64,000 nucleotides of DNA from Neolentinus lepideus HHB14362 ss-1 (Eukaryota > Basidiomycota > Agaricomycetes > Gloeophyllales > Gloeophyllaceae): positions 69,781 to 133,780 of the forward strand of contig KV425583.1 in assembly GCA_001632425.1 (NCBI GenBank), read 5' to 3'. The translations under genes and the position numbers were made by a program. Below are positions 11,774 through 22,699 of the stretch, piece by piece; the first letter of the stretch is position 1; every line of letters begins with the position of its first letter. Below the pieces are notes generated by a model, which saw only the letters and a program-made list of their open reading frames with translations, searched no databases and was not told the origin of the DNA.

Positions 11774-14700
11774 ATGGGAATATCAGGACTACTCCCTATC
11801 CTGAAACCCATCCAGACTCAAAGGCATCTGTCCGAGTTCTCGGGACAGAGTCTGGCGGTTGATGCATACGTATGGTTGCATCGAGGGATCTACGCTTGTG
11901 CTGCCGACCTTGCTATGGGTAAGAAGACAACCAAGTGAGTCTTCTGCTATCATAAACCTCCTACGGCACTGCTTTGCCCCGGTCGATTTATTCTTGCTGG
12001 GGATGTTGTGCAACAATGTCATAAGTTTGGGGACATCTCAGTGGCTCATGGGAACATACCACTGCAATCTGCCTCACGCTGAAGAGCTTTTCGGGCTCAG
12101 TACTGATGATGACATCTTTCTATTTTGTCTTTCGCGCATACGGGAGCCACTGTTAGCTAACAGCCATGGCACACTATAGATATGTAGACTACGCGATGCA
12201 TCGAGTTCGCATGCTCCTGCATCACAAAATCCAGCCATTCATTGTATTTGATGGTGGTCCTCTCCCAGCCAAAGCCCCTACGGAAGCTTCCAGGAAGAAA
12301 CGACGAGAAGACAGTCTTGCAATAGGTCAAGAACTTGCGAAGCGCGGTAAATGGAAGGAAGCCAGAGAACATTTCATCAAATCCGTGGATGTGGGCACAG
12401 AGATGGCTTTTCAATTGATTAAGGTAAGTACTGCAACTTGTAGCGGTACACATACAGCTAATCCACGACCTGGACTGCACGCCATGGGAAACCAGGCTCT
12501 GAAGGCCGAAGGCATCCCATACGTCGTTGCGCCGTATGAGGCCGATGCCCAGCTCGCATATTTAGAACGCTTAGGGGTCGTCGACGGTATCATCACTGAA
12601 GACTCTGATCTGTTGGTTTTCGGGTGTAAGACGGTTCTGTTCAAGCTTGATGCGGTCTCCCAAACGGTCACATGCATCTCCCAAAGCGACTTTGCATCGG
12701 TAGATGGATCTAACGGCGGTGGCATATCTCTGCAGACGTTCACTCCGTCCCAATTCCGGCAAATGTGCATGTTGAGTGGATGCGACTACTTACCTTCAAT
12801 ACCGGGAATCGGCTTGAAGACAGCATATACGCTGTTGAGGACACACAAGTCGGTGGAGAACGTGGTCAGGGCTGTCAGATTGGAAGGCAAGAAGAACGTG
12901 CCGAAACACTACACAAAGATGTTCCGGCTGGCCGAGAAAGCTTTCTTTTACCAGCGTGTCTGGGATCCCGTCCAAGAGAAACTTGTGTATCTCACCGATC
13001 CCAATGGCGAAGAGTTGGATGAAGAAGTCGATAGCTATGTTGGCTGGTCAGCACTCTTCCCAGTGGCTCATAGGCCCTTTTGATATTTATTCCATTGACT
13101 CACTAACGCATAGCGATTTACCTGCGGCGCTGGCTAAGCAAATAGCTGAAGGTGATGTATGTCCGATTACTCGTCAGCCAATAAAGGACATAAACCCGGA
13201 CTATATACCTCGACCTTCCAAACGCGCCCCTCTGGCATCCACTAGCCTTAATCACTCTGAAGGCAAGGGTATTAACGGCGAGCACAAGTCATCTACGGGA
13301 CAGGATAAAAGTCTGCTTAACTATTTTGGTACGTCGCAATGAAATCCAAAGCCTGGACGACACTGAACGAAAGGCACTTCTTCCGAACTTTATCTAGCTT
13401 TGAAAAGTAAGGAGGCACCGGTCCCGCGAAAGAAGTCGCCATCAGGTGCCAAAAGCGGTGCTATGATCGTCGGTCGTGCAAGTGGAAAGAGGACTTTGGT
13501 CGAGGTGATGGATCTGGAGATGGAAGTCAACAGAAAGAGGAAGCGCGACGAAGATTTCATCTCCGATATTTCAGCGACAGAAACCAAAACATTAAGTAGC
13601 CGGAGTCGTTTCTTCGAGCGATCCGCGTCCGCTGGCTGGCCACCCGAGGGCACTGCTGTCGCAGGACCCTCTCGACTCACCTATGAAAGAGAGCAGAAGG
13701 AAAACATCCCTATTCTCGTGGATAGTGAGGAATACGCCTCTGATGGGGAGTTCTCAATTGCAGAAGAATGCGGCGATTTGGAGGAGGATGGTCAAGAAGT
13801 GAGAAATGTGGCGCAGGAAGACGGGTATCTTTCTCCTACCCATTCCATCCGATGGGACACGCCCGACTTGTCGTCTCCCCCTAAACGGTCGCCGGCGGGG
13901 AACAAGAGGAGTGATGCAGACGTCGATTTCTTTGGTGCTGATGCCATATCGAGTCCTATTACTGGCCATTCACACTCCACACCACGCCGGCACGGTCCAC
14001 CAAGTCAAGACGTAACGATCTTGAAACGAACCTTGTCGTCTACTAGCTTATCAGACTCCGAGGAGGCTATTTTCGAGGGTGTTGACTTGCGGGACGCGTT
14101 TGGGGATGACGAAGGTAATCTGACCAGCGACGTCGAACCTGAAGACATATACCCGGAAAATTCCTTCAGCAGCGCCACGTCTACATCAACATCTGGTCCT
14201 GTGACGCCTGATGATTCAGGTGTTCTGTTGTCAGGTGGTGATGATATACAACTCGACCTTGACTTCGACATCGAAGAAGAAGCGGAAAAGCAGATCAGGG
14301 TCAAACAGGAAATCGTGGCTAGAGGCTGGAGGCAGCAGTGGGCTTGCGCCACAGCCTCTACAAAGAGGTTGGACAAGCAACAGGTACGATGTTTCCGGGC
14401 CAGAGTTGATTTGCTTACTTACCAATCCCGTAGGCGTCTACGCAACTGAGAAGGGCGGAAACCACGATCACTCCGGCCGGAAAAACAATACGAGCCAAGA
14501 AAAATAAGACTGGCTTGAACCGACAGGCGAACATGGAGCCTAAGACTGAAGTAATAATGTCCACCTCGAGGACCACCCGGGCCGGACTACCCAGCAGGAA
14601 GAGCCTCACCTTCCAGGAGATGAGGCGGGCTCCCGCGCCGGATTTCGATCCTCCCGCTACGCCAAGCAGCCCGGGCTCTGACATGCCTCTGGATGAGGCT

Positions 14701-14775
14701 ATTTCTCGCGTTCGGGGCCGAGTTGCTCAGTTCAGGCTAGCCACGAACGAGACGCATCCCGCCGACCGCCAGTAG
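11774..14775 (+). CDS. EXO1: Exonuclease 1 (XPG/FEN1-family 5'-3' exonuclease)
   Basis: EXO1 removes the mispaired strand during mismatch repair and resects DNA ends. Exon 1 starts MGISGLLPILKPI and includes the N-domain metal site region VDAYVWLHRG. It is followed by an unusually long first intron (about 11935-12179). Exon 2 has FIVFDGGPLPAK. Exon 3 has VAPYEADAQLAYLE and TEDSDLLVFG (catalytic acids), then SGCDYLPSIPGIGLKTAYTLL, the helix-hairpin-helix metal and DNA site. After the nuclease core come DLPAALAKQIAEGDVCP and the aromatic DKSLLNYFG, which may be a PCNA-like contact. A long acidic Ser-rich C-terminal tail follows, where EXO1 proteins usually bind MSH2 and MLH1. The final exon joins at the AG near 14434 and ends at 14775. 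All catalytic motifs are present. Confidence 0.95.
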
Positions 14776-16600
14776 CCCACGCCAGGCACTGTCTATTTTC
14801 ATGTGCTAGTGGGGTACATCCTGGATTTGCGCCCAGTCAGGACAAAACCGTCCTGTCCGACGAAGGTGCGAGACCGTGGAAATCTATAGAGTATCCCCTA
14901 GGTTTGTTCGAGGAGTTTTCTCGGTGACGAAGGGCCTAATTTGGAATTGGCCACCTAAGTCGACCTAGCACTGTCTAGGTGATTCCATAATCACGTTAAT
15001 CCGCGTTAATCCGCACTCTTGTTGTCCGCTTTTGTATAATTCACCTTATATGTGTTAGGATCTGTGGAGATGACCCGCTACGAGGCACGCACGCATCTAC
15101 GAGATCTAATGGGGTATGGTATCACGCACAAAGTGGCGGGAGCGAGGTGATTGTCGAAACGTGTCACTGCTCTCCGTCATTCCGTCGTAGGGAAAATAGA
15201 ACGGGCTCAGAACACGTAGGTACGTTAACTCAACGTCAAGCAATGATACGTGGGACGATCTACACGTACCTTGGTTCTCTGGACAGGTCAACAATATGTG
15301 GACGTCTGTTCGGCAAGCCTCGGGGCGCACTCGTCCAACTTCTCTGCTTCGCCGGACCGTGACAGTGAAGGCGACCTTGGAACATTCTGTCTGATTCAAA
15401 AAGTGCGTCGCAGCAGCGAAGTGAGAGCGATTGTGGACAGTTTTTCCCGCGTGTATATGGGTACTGGCTGCGTTGCCACTCTTCGCGACGGTCCAGTGGA
15501 TTGCGGCCGAGCGGGCTCGCCGGTCCCATTCTGGTGAGAATCTTGTTGAGATTAAAGTTCGTCCTGGACGCTCTGGTGTATACAGGACATCGGTCAGGCC
15601 CTGTCAAAATTCTGATATTGAAATTGGATGCCTGGTTCGGCCGGTACTGGTCCAATTCCACCGTCGACTAGACACTGGGGTTCAAGGCTGCGGCGCAATG
15701 AATGTTGGATCACCTAGTGCGACGCCACTGGCAGACCGGCACTAGCTGCAGAGTCCGTGGAAGCTGGGCAATCAGCGGGATGGATCCGTCCAAGAGTGAT
15801 GTTAATTGATGACTGAGAAAAAGGCCATTGGGAGTTATAGATAGATGTGCGAACAGAGTCGATATCGTTTAACCGCGTCCTATATTCTGAGCACGCTGCG
15901 ACGCGTTGTTTGCAATTGGCGACTATCTAGGGCGTGGAAGCCGGATCAATAGAGGCGATGGCTCGTGAATCTGAGTCTGAGCAAACTCTAAGTCATTCTT
16001 AATCAAAACGTCGACGAAAGCATCGACGGAAGCTATTTTGTGGCCGGGCAGGACCTGCCTAGCGCGGAATGGGAGACTGAGTTGGAAAAGGACTTCCATT
16101 CTGGAGGGAGTGTTGAGTTCCCATTTCATAGAGTATCAACAGCTTCTAATTCGTGCAGCGCAACGTTTCAGCGACAGGGGAACAAAGAGAGTTTGGCTGG
16201 GATGAGCTTATCGATACGATCCCGCAGGGCAGGCTCGTTCTCGAGAAGATGTGCATCTCCGGTCAGATGTCCCAGCCTGCACAAACCGGGGAGTCGCCTT
16301 CCTCCTCGTAACTGGACCTTGTCGGATACCACGACGGATATGGGAGCCACGCTCGTATTTGGGATACTACCCGCTTCTGGTCATCAACCCGAGGGAAACT
16401 CCAACCATCCAACCGATAATTACTCTTACCATATCCGACCTGCCACTTCCTCATGGCCTTCAGTCAGCGCTCCACGTTATACTTGACACTCGCTCAAAGT
16501 GCGCTGTTTCCCGATCTATTACTCTACTACCACCGCTAACCTACTCCGTCCCTTTAACTAGCCGCATCTTGAACGACCTTGACTGTCTGCCCCGCCCATC
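14776..16600. other. Intergenic region upstream of the C2H2 factor
   Basis: About 1.8 kb with only short, unrecognisable open frames. A tiny tandem repeat (cgttaatccg twice) lies near 14995. The last ~200 bases before 16601 are C/T-rich (cttgactgtctgccccgcccatc), as is common just upstream of fungal start codons. Most of the region is probably promoter and 5' UTR of the transcription factor. Confidence 0.45.
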
Positions 16601-18358
16601 ATGAACGCCTACTCCTCCCAGCTGGCCGTCAATCACTCCAGGTCAGATGAGCATTCTATTTCCTCCTTCGCCCTCGGCCACAAGCCGTATATGTCCCCCC
16701 GACTCCTTTGTTCGCCCGCAACCCCATCAGTCCCCGTATCCAAGTCGACCCCTGCGTTCCCCACCGACTCTTACATGCACGCCACATACCCCAACTCACA
16801 TTCCATGGACTTCTTCGTCGGCATGCAGACCGACACGTTTGACAATGTCCGCTCGGAGGAGTTGCAGTCGTTCGCATTTCCCGAGTCCTCGCAAAGGACA
16901 CTGCTCCCCGAAACACCATTTGGTATGTACGACTCCTTGAGCAGCGATTCCCTCGCGAGTCGCTTTGCGATGCAGGACTGGCCGGAGGGGGGCGAGGGCG
17001 AAACTAGTCCGCACTTTCCGCGTAGTTCATTTGTCGGGCCCGAGGACCACGTTTCTTCCCGCAGCTACGACGCAGGCCGCAAGCAGTCCGATATGCTCCT
17101 GAGCTTGTACGAGAATTACTTTTCATCACAAAATCACGACCAGATGATGGGCACGTTCGCGACCGCGCACCAGCAGTCACCTACTGCCGCGGCGCAAGCA
17201 AGTCCACGTCCCGACCATCTACCCCCCGTGTTCCTCACGCTTCAACTAAATTCCGAGTCGCTGGAAGCACTCCCCGATGATCAGTCCGCCGTAGCTCGAA
17301 TCTTCAATTTTGCGGAAGATTCGGACGACGACGATGACGACGACGACGACTACTTTGAGAGGTCAGGCTCGTGGATGGCTTCAAGTGTTCCTGACGACTC
17401 TTCGTACCTCGACGCCGACCTCTCGTCGTTTGGATCCGACCAGAATTTGGACAGACAGTGGACACAGTCGCCCTTTACTCTCGTAGGCAGCAGCATGGGG
17501 ACAACGGGTTCCGATCAGTCTCTCAAGGACGGTTCGGCTAGTCCTGTGCTCTCCATGTTCGATCCCGAGTCTCCCATCTCGGACTCGACACCTGGCCGCT
17601 CTTTCAGCGGTTCATCCCTCTCAGGTCTGACTTCAGCCAGTCCTGGCACACAGAAGAAGACAACGACAAAGAAGAAGTCAAAGATGCACCAATGTGGGGT
17701 GTGTCAGAAGTGGTTCCCTCGTCCTAGCGGTCTGAAGACACACATGAACTCCCATTCAGGCGAGAAACGTACGTGGATGCACGTCGATCTATCCTAACAT
17801 CTTGATAACGCCTTTCATCTAGCGTACAAGTGCACAGTCCCCAACTGCAACAAGAGCTTCGCCGTCCGGTCAAACGCCAAGCGGCACCTCCGTACACACG
17901 GCATCATCCCCACCTCCGAGCCTTCCAGCCGCCCCACCTCGAGGTTCACCGTCGGCTTCGAGACGCCCATGATATCGTCTTCGGCGCACGAGATGACAAA
18001 GATACCCCCCAAACTCAAGTGGATACCCCAGAGCCTGCAGAAGTGCACGAACGTCGCGGTGCTGCAGCGCGAGTCGTCGGTGGAAGACGACTACAGCGAT
18101 GAGGCGCCCTCCCCCTCGCCGTCCCCGGTCCTCCCCGTGCCCTTGCCCGCAGTCGTGCCCTCGCTCTCGCGTTGGAGCTTCGATGACGACTATGAGGAGA
18201 GGAATTCGTTCAATGCCGAGATAGGGACGTATCCTTATCACCCCAGTCAGGTATGTCTTTTGCCGTCCGTGCAACTGTGCCAGGTGTTGAACGGTGTGGT
18301 GTTGTAGTGGCGAGGGTTACCTGGTCCAGCGCCCGTACCGCCCACAGGTGTCCATTAG
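16601..18358 (+). CDS. C2H2 zinc-finger transcription factor (two fingers)
   Basis: A nuclear DNA-binding protein. The long first exon (16601-17768) is Ser/Pro-rich and disordered, with an uninterrupted run of 11 Asp codons starting at about 17322. At its end is finger 1, CGVCQKWFPRPSGLKTHMNSH. The intron 17769-17822 splits the classical linker, and joining restores HSGEKPYKC. Finger 2 reads CTVPNCNKSFAVRSNAKRH plus LRTH. The C-terminal tail has KLKWIPQSL and an acidic region. A second intron (18251-18307) leads to a last exon ending LPGPAPVPPTGVH before TAG at 18356-18358. The restored linker supports the junction strongly. It belongs to a common fungal two-finger class; no specific target can be named. 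Confidence 0.9.
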
Positions 18359-18851
18359 CGTGAAATCTGTCTTTGACGCGAACGCCGAATCTAACTTCTT
18401 TTCTGATTATCCTATTATTCGCACCGTAAGTAATAACATGCACGATCCTTGATCGTTCCCTTCGATACCTCGATTATACCCAATGCTCTCCCCCGCGCCA
18501 CTTCATGGTGCGTCCCCTTGAATTGGTCTGCAATTGTAAATACGAAACGCAATGCCCCTTTCCCCATAGAGCACACCCGAGTCGAATCTAGTCGCGTATT
18601 CAGAATATAGTTGCCAATATTGCTTTTGCGCAGTGAACGGAACAAGGTTAGGATCGCCAGCGCACGAGTCATCTAGGGGGACACGTTGCAGCAGAGTTCA
18701 ATGGGAGATGGCATATGATAAGAGCCACATGTCTGTGCTACCCTGCGCGCGACCTGTTGAGCAGTCATTACGGGAACAGCCATGGTTAGATATGTGTGGA
18801 GAGATGGGCCGTGATAGATCCTGTAGCTTATTTGGGCACGGGTGAGGCATG
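18359..18851. other. Convergent gap between the C2H2 factor and PIG-P
   Basis: About 490 bases between two converging 3' ends. No coding or repeat signal is recognised. It probably holds 3' UTRs. Confidence 0.45.
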
Positions 18852-19462
18852 TTATTGCGTTTCCGTGTGCTGCCGGCACTGGTACTGCTCCCGAGACCCG
18901 TATAGGGCACGATTGACGATGCCGATGGGAATATCGCACATATCCGGTATGCCCTCCGGATTTGCGGGAAAATACGCATTTGGAACATTTGAGTCCGGAT
19001 AGTGCGCCTTTGAGTCTGTGACGGGCGAGATTAAGAGGACAAGGTTAATAGTGGAGACGGTAAGAGGATCTCACCAGTTATTGTCGATGGATCCGGGAAT
19101 GCAGGAGTGCCGGCGATTGCCAAAGCAAAGTAAGTGAAGTACGTTAGAAGGACAAGGACGATGGAGTAGGCCGGCAGAAGAACTGCCCACTCGCTAGATT
19201 GCAGGTGGCACCCGGATCTCAGCATTCAATTGAGCCATCAACGGGATTAGAACGCGCACCGGCTTGGATACCATGAGACCCCCAGCCAAATGATATACTC
19301 GTCCGGGAGTAGGGCCCAAAGAAGGTAGATGCAGAAGAGGATGTAGGTGGAGGTGAGGACGGCAAAGCCGTAAAATTCTGGGGCGCGGCTGCGGGACTCT
19401 GGCGGGGGCTCTGGAGGGAAGGAGGCCAGTGGGGACACGGGGGATGTAGGATCTTCAGACAT
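18852..19462 (-). CDS. PIGP: PIG-P, subunit of the GPI-GlcNAc transferase complex
   Basis: PIG-P (Gpi19 in yeast) is a small ER membrane subunit of the enzyme that starts GPI-anchor synthesis by adding GlcNAc to phosphatidylinositol. Three exons join cleanly: 19462-19260, 19193-19075 and 19015-18852, giving 161 aa. The first hydrophobic segment follows APEFYGFAVLTSTYILFCIY, with the family's LLWALLPDEYIIWLGVSWYP. The split codon at junction 1 gives WYPSREWAVLLPAYS and the second hydrophobic segment VLVLLTYFTYFALA. Junction 2 restores TITDSKAHYPD. The tail carries GIPDMCDIPIGIVNRALYG, typical of fungal homologues. The start MSEDPTS sits just before a Pro-rich cytosolic head. Both segments and the Phe-Tyr-Gly signature are intact. 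Confidence 0.93.
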
Positions 19463-19934
19463 GCGACACCTCGAAGCACCGTATCCACCCGCTGTTTGAC
19501 ACAATGACAGCGAAGTGAGTAACATCGTAGTCTTGAACCATATGCATCATGGAGATGTGAGTCGCAAATGCATTCACTTTCTTGACAACATTCCATTGCA
19601 TATGTCAGATAGACCGACACACACTCACCACAATATTTCCAACTCCAAGCTTTGTTTTAATCTTCTGAGCACAAACAAAGTTTCGAACCTCGTCATTGTT
19701 TGGCTGTAATTGTGGCACAAATGCCGTTTCCCACGAATATTCTCACGAGTTTTCGAATTCCATCTAAACTCCTGAAAAGAGGTTCCCGTCCTTATCCTCC
19801 ACCCAAAAATCCAAGAAATATGGCCCATTAATCTCTCTCCATACCGGAGACGTCGTGCCCATCAGTCACTGACGTACCGAAATTTGGCGGTTGTCACACA
19901 CAAGTCACACAGCGAGCCACATCTGCATATATAC
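19463..19934. promoter_or_regulatory. Upstream region of PIG-P
   Basis: About 470 bases between the PIG-P start and the foldback element. It presumably carries the PIG-P promoter. No specific motif is recognised. Confidence 0.35.
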
Positions 19935-20608
19935 TAAGCAATGCACCACCCTTTTTGACCATATGTTTCTGCGATAACTCAGCACAGACCCAATATTTTT
20001 TCCTGGTTTAAACATGAAAATTGTCGCTCTTTCTGAGCTCTATCAGGCTGCATCCACATTATGAGGATTGCATCAGTGCTGCCCGTGCTATGGGCAATTA
20101 ATCATTTGTAGTCAAAATTTATCTCATCAGTCAGGGGCATTGGGGGGTGGTTATGAGATCATGAAAATCTTTGGAAAATGCTATATATTTTTGAATCTGG
20201 ATTTGAGGGAATTGACCCCACGGTTGTGGAGATATAGTGCCCCGAACATGGGGATTTTGGTGTATATTATGCCAAAATCTATCAAAATGGCATCATTTTG
20301 AGCTTCATATCTCCACAACCGTGTAGTCAATTTCCTCAAATCCAGATTCATAAATATATAGCATTTTCCAGAGATTTTCATGATCTCATAACCACCCCCC
20401 CAGTGTCCCTGACTGATGAGATAAATTTTGACTACAAATGATTAATTGCCCATAGCACGGGCAGCACTGATGCAATCCTCAAGATGTGGATGCAGCCTGA
20501 TAGAGCTCAGAAAGAGCTACAATTTTCATGTTTACACCAAGAAAAAATATTGGGTCTGTGCCGAGTTATCGCAGAAATATATGGTCAAAAAGGGTGGTGC
20601 ATTACTTA
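19935..20608. mobile_element. 674-bp near-perfect foldback (hairpin) element, MITE-like
   Basis: Two arms of about 300 bases (19935-20235 and 20307-20608) are inverted copies with few mismatches around a ~70-base loop. The ends read taagcaatgcaccacc on the left and its near reverse complement ggtggtgcattactta on the right. The match runs through the tgcgataactc box, the gaggattgcatcagtgctgc box and the cggttgtggagatat box. The loop has its own short inverted pair (gccaaaat / atggc). A TA lies at each edge, so a TA target duplication as in Tc1/mariner-derived MITEs is possible but not proven. Open frames inside are only reflections of the palindrome. It lies between the 5' ends of PIG-P and the cyclo-ligase gene. 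Confidence 0.88.
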
Positions 20609-20989
20609 TGCCGTTCACTGCATATTATATAGTAATCTGATGAGATAAAAAGCAAGTCACAGGTCACAGCGTCGAATAGGTACAGTAGTATCTAAGCGCT
20701 TACGTCGACCCCTTCTGCTGCGTCGGGCCAATCTTTTGCCTCAATGTCTATCATTAATTGTTCTTCGTATCCCGCGGCCTTTTACCATCCAAACATTTCT
20801 CTGTATTATAAAACACTTTTTCTCGTGTAAGGCCCCTGAGCGCGGGAAAACACCGAGTCGCGTCTTATGTTCGGAAATAGCTGTAAGTTTGTCATTCTTC
20901 ACCGTTGCCGACAACGGCTATAGCAGTCCTCTTCCTGCAATAGATCGGAATTTACTTCTATTCCAAGGCTATCAGGCGTTTTTGCGTAA
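20609..20989. promoter_or_regulatory. Upstream region of the cyclo-ligase gene
   Basis: About 380 bases between the foldback element and the 5-formyltetrahydrofolate cyclo-ligase start. No coding or repeat signal of its own is seen. It probably contains that gene's promoter. Confidence 0.35.
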
Positions 20990-21943
20990 ATGACCGCTCT
21001 GCAGGCTAACAAGCTAGTATTACGCAAGTCCATAGACGCGACGCTGCGTGCTCTGCCGACTGCGAACGTGAAGGAACAATGTGAATCCCCTCACGAGTCT
21101 GCAAAAAATAGAATATTGACATGTATACCTAGCGCACGCAATAACTACTCGTGTCCTTGCATTGCCCGCATTTGCACAGAGCAGGACCGTCAGCTGCTAT
21201 CTCAGCATGCCCGCAGCTGAGGTGGATACTTCCTCGCTCGTGACGGAAATACTACGCGCAGGTAAGGCACTTGGCTTCTACGCCACAGGAGGCAACAAAT
21301 ACCTAGAGGCGTTTTTCTAAGGGAAATCATTGTTTGTTCCGAGGATCGACCGCTCCACGGAGGGACGTATGGAATTCCTCAAGGTCTATGGAGAAGAGGA
21401 CCTCCAGGCCTTTCCAAGCGGTCACTGGGGCATCAGAGAGCCCGAATATATCCGGGATGGGCAGCGGCGACTGAGTGGTAGGCCTCCGTATCGTCCGCTT
21501 GGCCAATTCGAGATCGCTTATTGACTCTTTCTGGCTGAACATAGTTGAGGATGTAGCATCAGAAGGCCTCGATATGATCCTGGTACCAGGTAAGTTATAG
21601 TGCTGTAACGACCCTGGAATCTGGATCAAACCATAACCATCTACTTTACTTCGTTATCAAGGCGTCGCCTTCGATAGATCCTTATCGCGTCTGGGCCATG
21701 GGAAAGGATACTATGACCGATTTATATCCACGTATACATCGCTTCCCGGACGCGAGAGACCACTCCTAGGTGAGCCCAGTTTCTCTTGGTCATACTATAC
21801 CTCATGTTCTCGTCCTCACAGTGGCCCTTGCGCTGCGCGAGCAGGTGCTCGACGTGGGTCAAGTGCCCATCACTGACCATGATTGGAAGATGGACATGAT
21901 TGTCAGCCCCGATGGAATCATCAATTCAGATGGTAGTGCGTGA
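20990..21943 (+). CDS. FAU1: 5-formyltetrahydrofolate cyclo-ligase (MTHFS)
   Basis: The enzyme uses ATP to turn 5-formyl-THF into 5,10-methenyl-THF, rescuing a dead-end folate. Six exons fit exactly: 20990-21080, 21133-21261, 21322-21477, 21545-21589, 21662-21769 and 21822-21943, giving 216 aa, the usual length. The N-terminal KLVLRKSIDATLRALP is the family start. Junction 1 gives VKEQSHAITTRVLALPAF, then TVSCYLSMPAAEVDT. The substrate region is KSLFVPRI and GHWGIREPE. The ATP-binding signature near the end reads SRLGHGKGYYDRF, followed by LVALALREQVLD and a Pro-rich turn. Every phase closes and no residue of the signature is missing. Exon 4 is only 45 nt. Confidence 0.93.
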
Positions 21944-22699
21944 ATCTTACGGCACTCGGGCTAACCTGAAGGCGGCACCCCCCTTACCTGGGTGCTGGGC
22001 CTACAGCTGTGTCTTCCCTCGACTGCTTCTCTTTCCTATGGTCGTTCCCTGAGATGCCTGTGCCTTTGCCGGCACCAAGATACAGTCGTACTTGCACTTC
22101 AACTGTGCATTTGCGGGACAATTATCCCACTCCAAGATTCATATACACAATATACCTGATAATGGACACGACTCGCCCATTCGGCCAGCGGTGTGATGCC
22201 TAAATTTACCGCGTCATGATTCGCGTCATGACTCTCTGCATTTTGCAGTGGCATATCTCAAAAGTGCCGAGTGCTTCTTACAGATTAATATTGGCCTGGG
22301 GCCCATGTAGATCTCGAAGTTCAATCGACTCGTTCACCACGTCGCCCGGAGCAATATTATCCTCCGGGAATAAATTATTAATTTGTACACTTTCAGGCGT
22401 ACGTCGTCAGCAGAATGCTGCTCTTTGACGTTTACGCCTTCCTATCACTAAATTCCGGACATACTCTTCACGATGGACGTCGCGCGAAGACGCGTCTGTG
22501 GCGTGAGAAGAGTGGAAACTCCTTATAAGACGACGTTCAGCCTGCCTATCGTCGACGCTGGACTTTCTTGTTCTTGGACTTTCTTGACCCCCCCCTCCTT
22601 GCTTGTAGTGCTCTCTACCCTTACGCTCTCTGCTTATTATCTCTTGCGAGCCCCTATATTCTCCCTCCTTATACCCCTTTCCTGCTAAGTAAAACGACG
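21944..22699. other. Intergenic region between the cyclo-ligase and RRM genes
   Basis: About 755 bases. The last 150 bases are strongly C/T-rich, as often seen just upstream of fungal starts. No RNA gene or repeat is recognised. Confidence 0.4.

Noticed and set aside
14995..15016. Short tandem repeat cgttaatccg twice
   Set aside because: Only two short units, with no sign of function.
16656..17014. Minus-strand frames under the C2H2 factor
   Set aside because: Arg- and Cys-rich shadow readings of the Ser/Pro-rich plus-strand exon.
20068..20381. Open frames of 77 and 66 codons on both strands
   Set aside because: They lie inside the foldback element and mirror each other as expected for a palindrome. 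No protein-like content.
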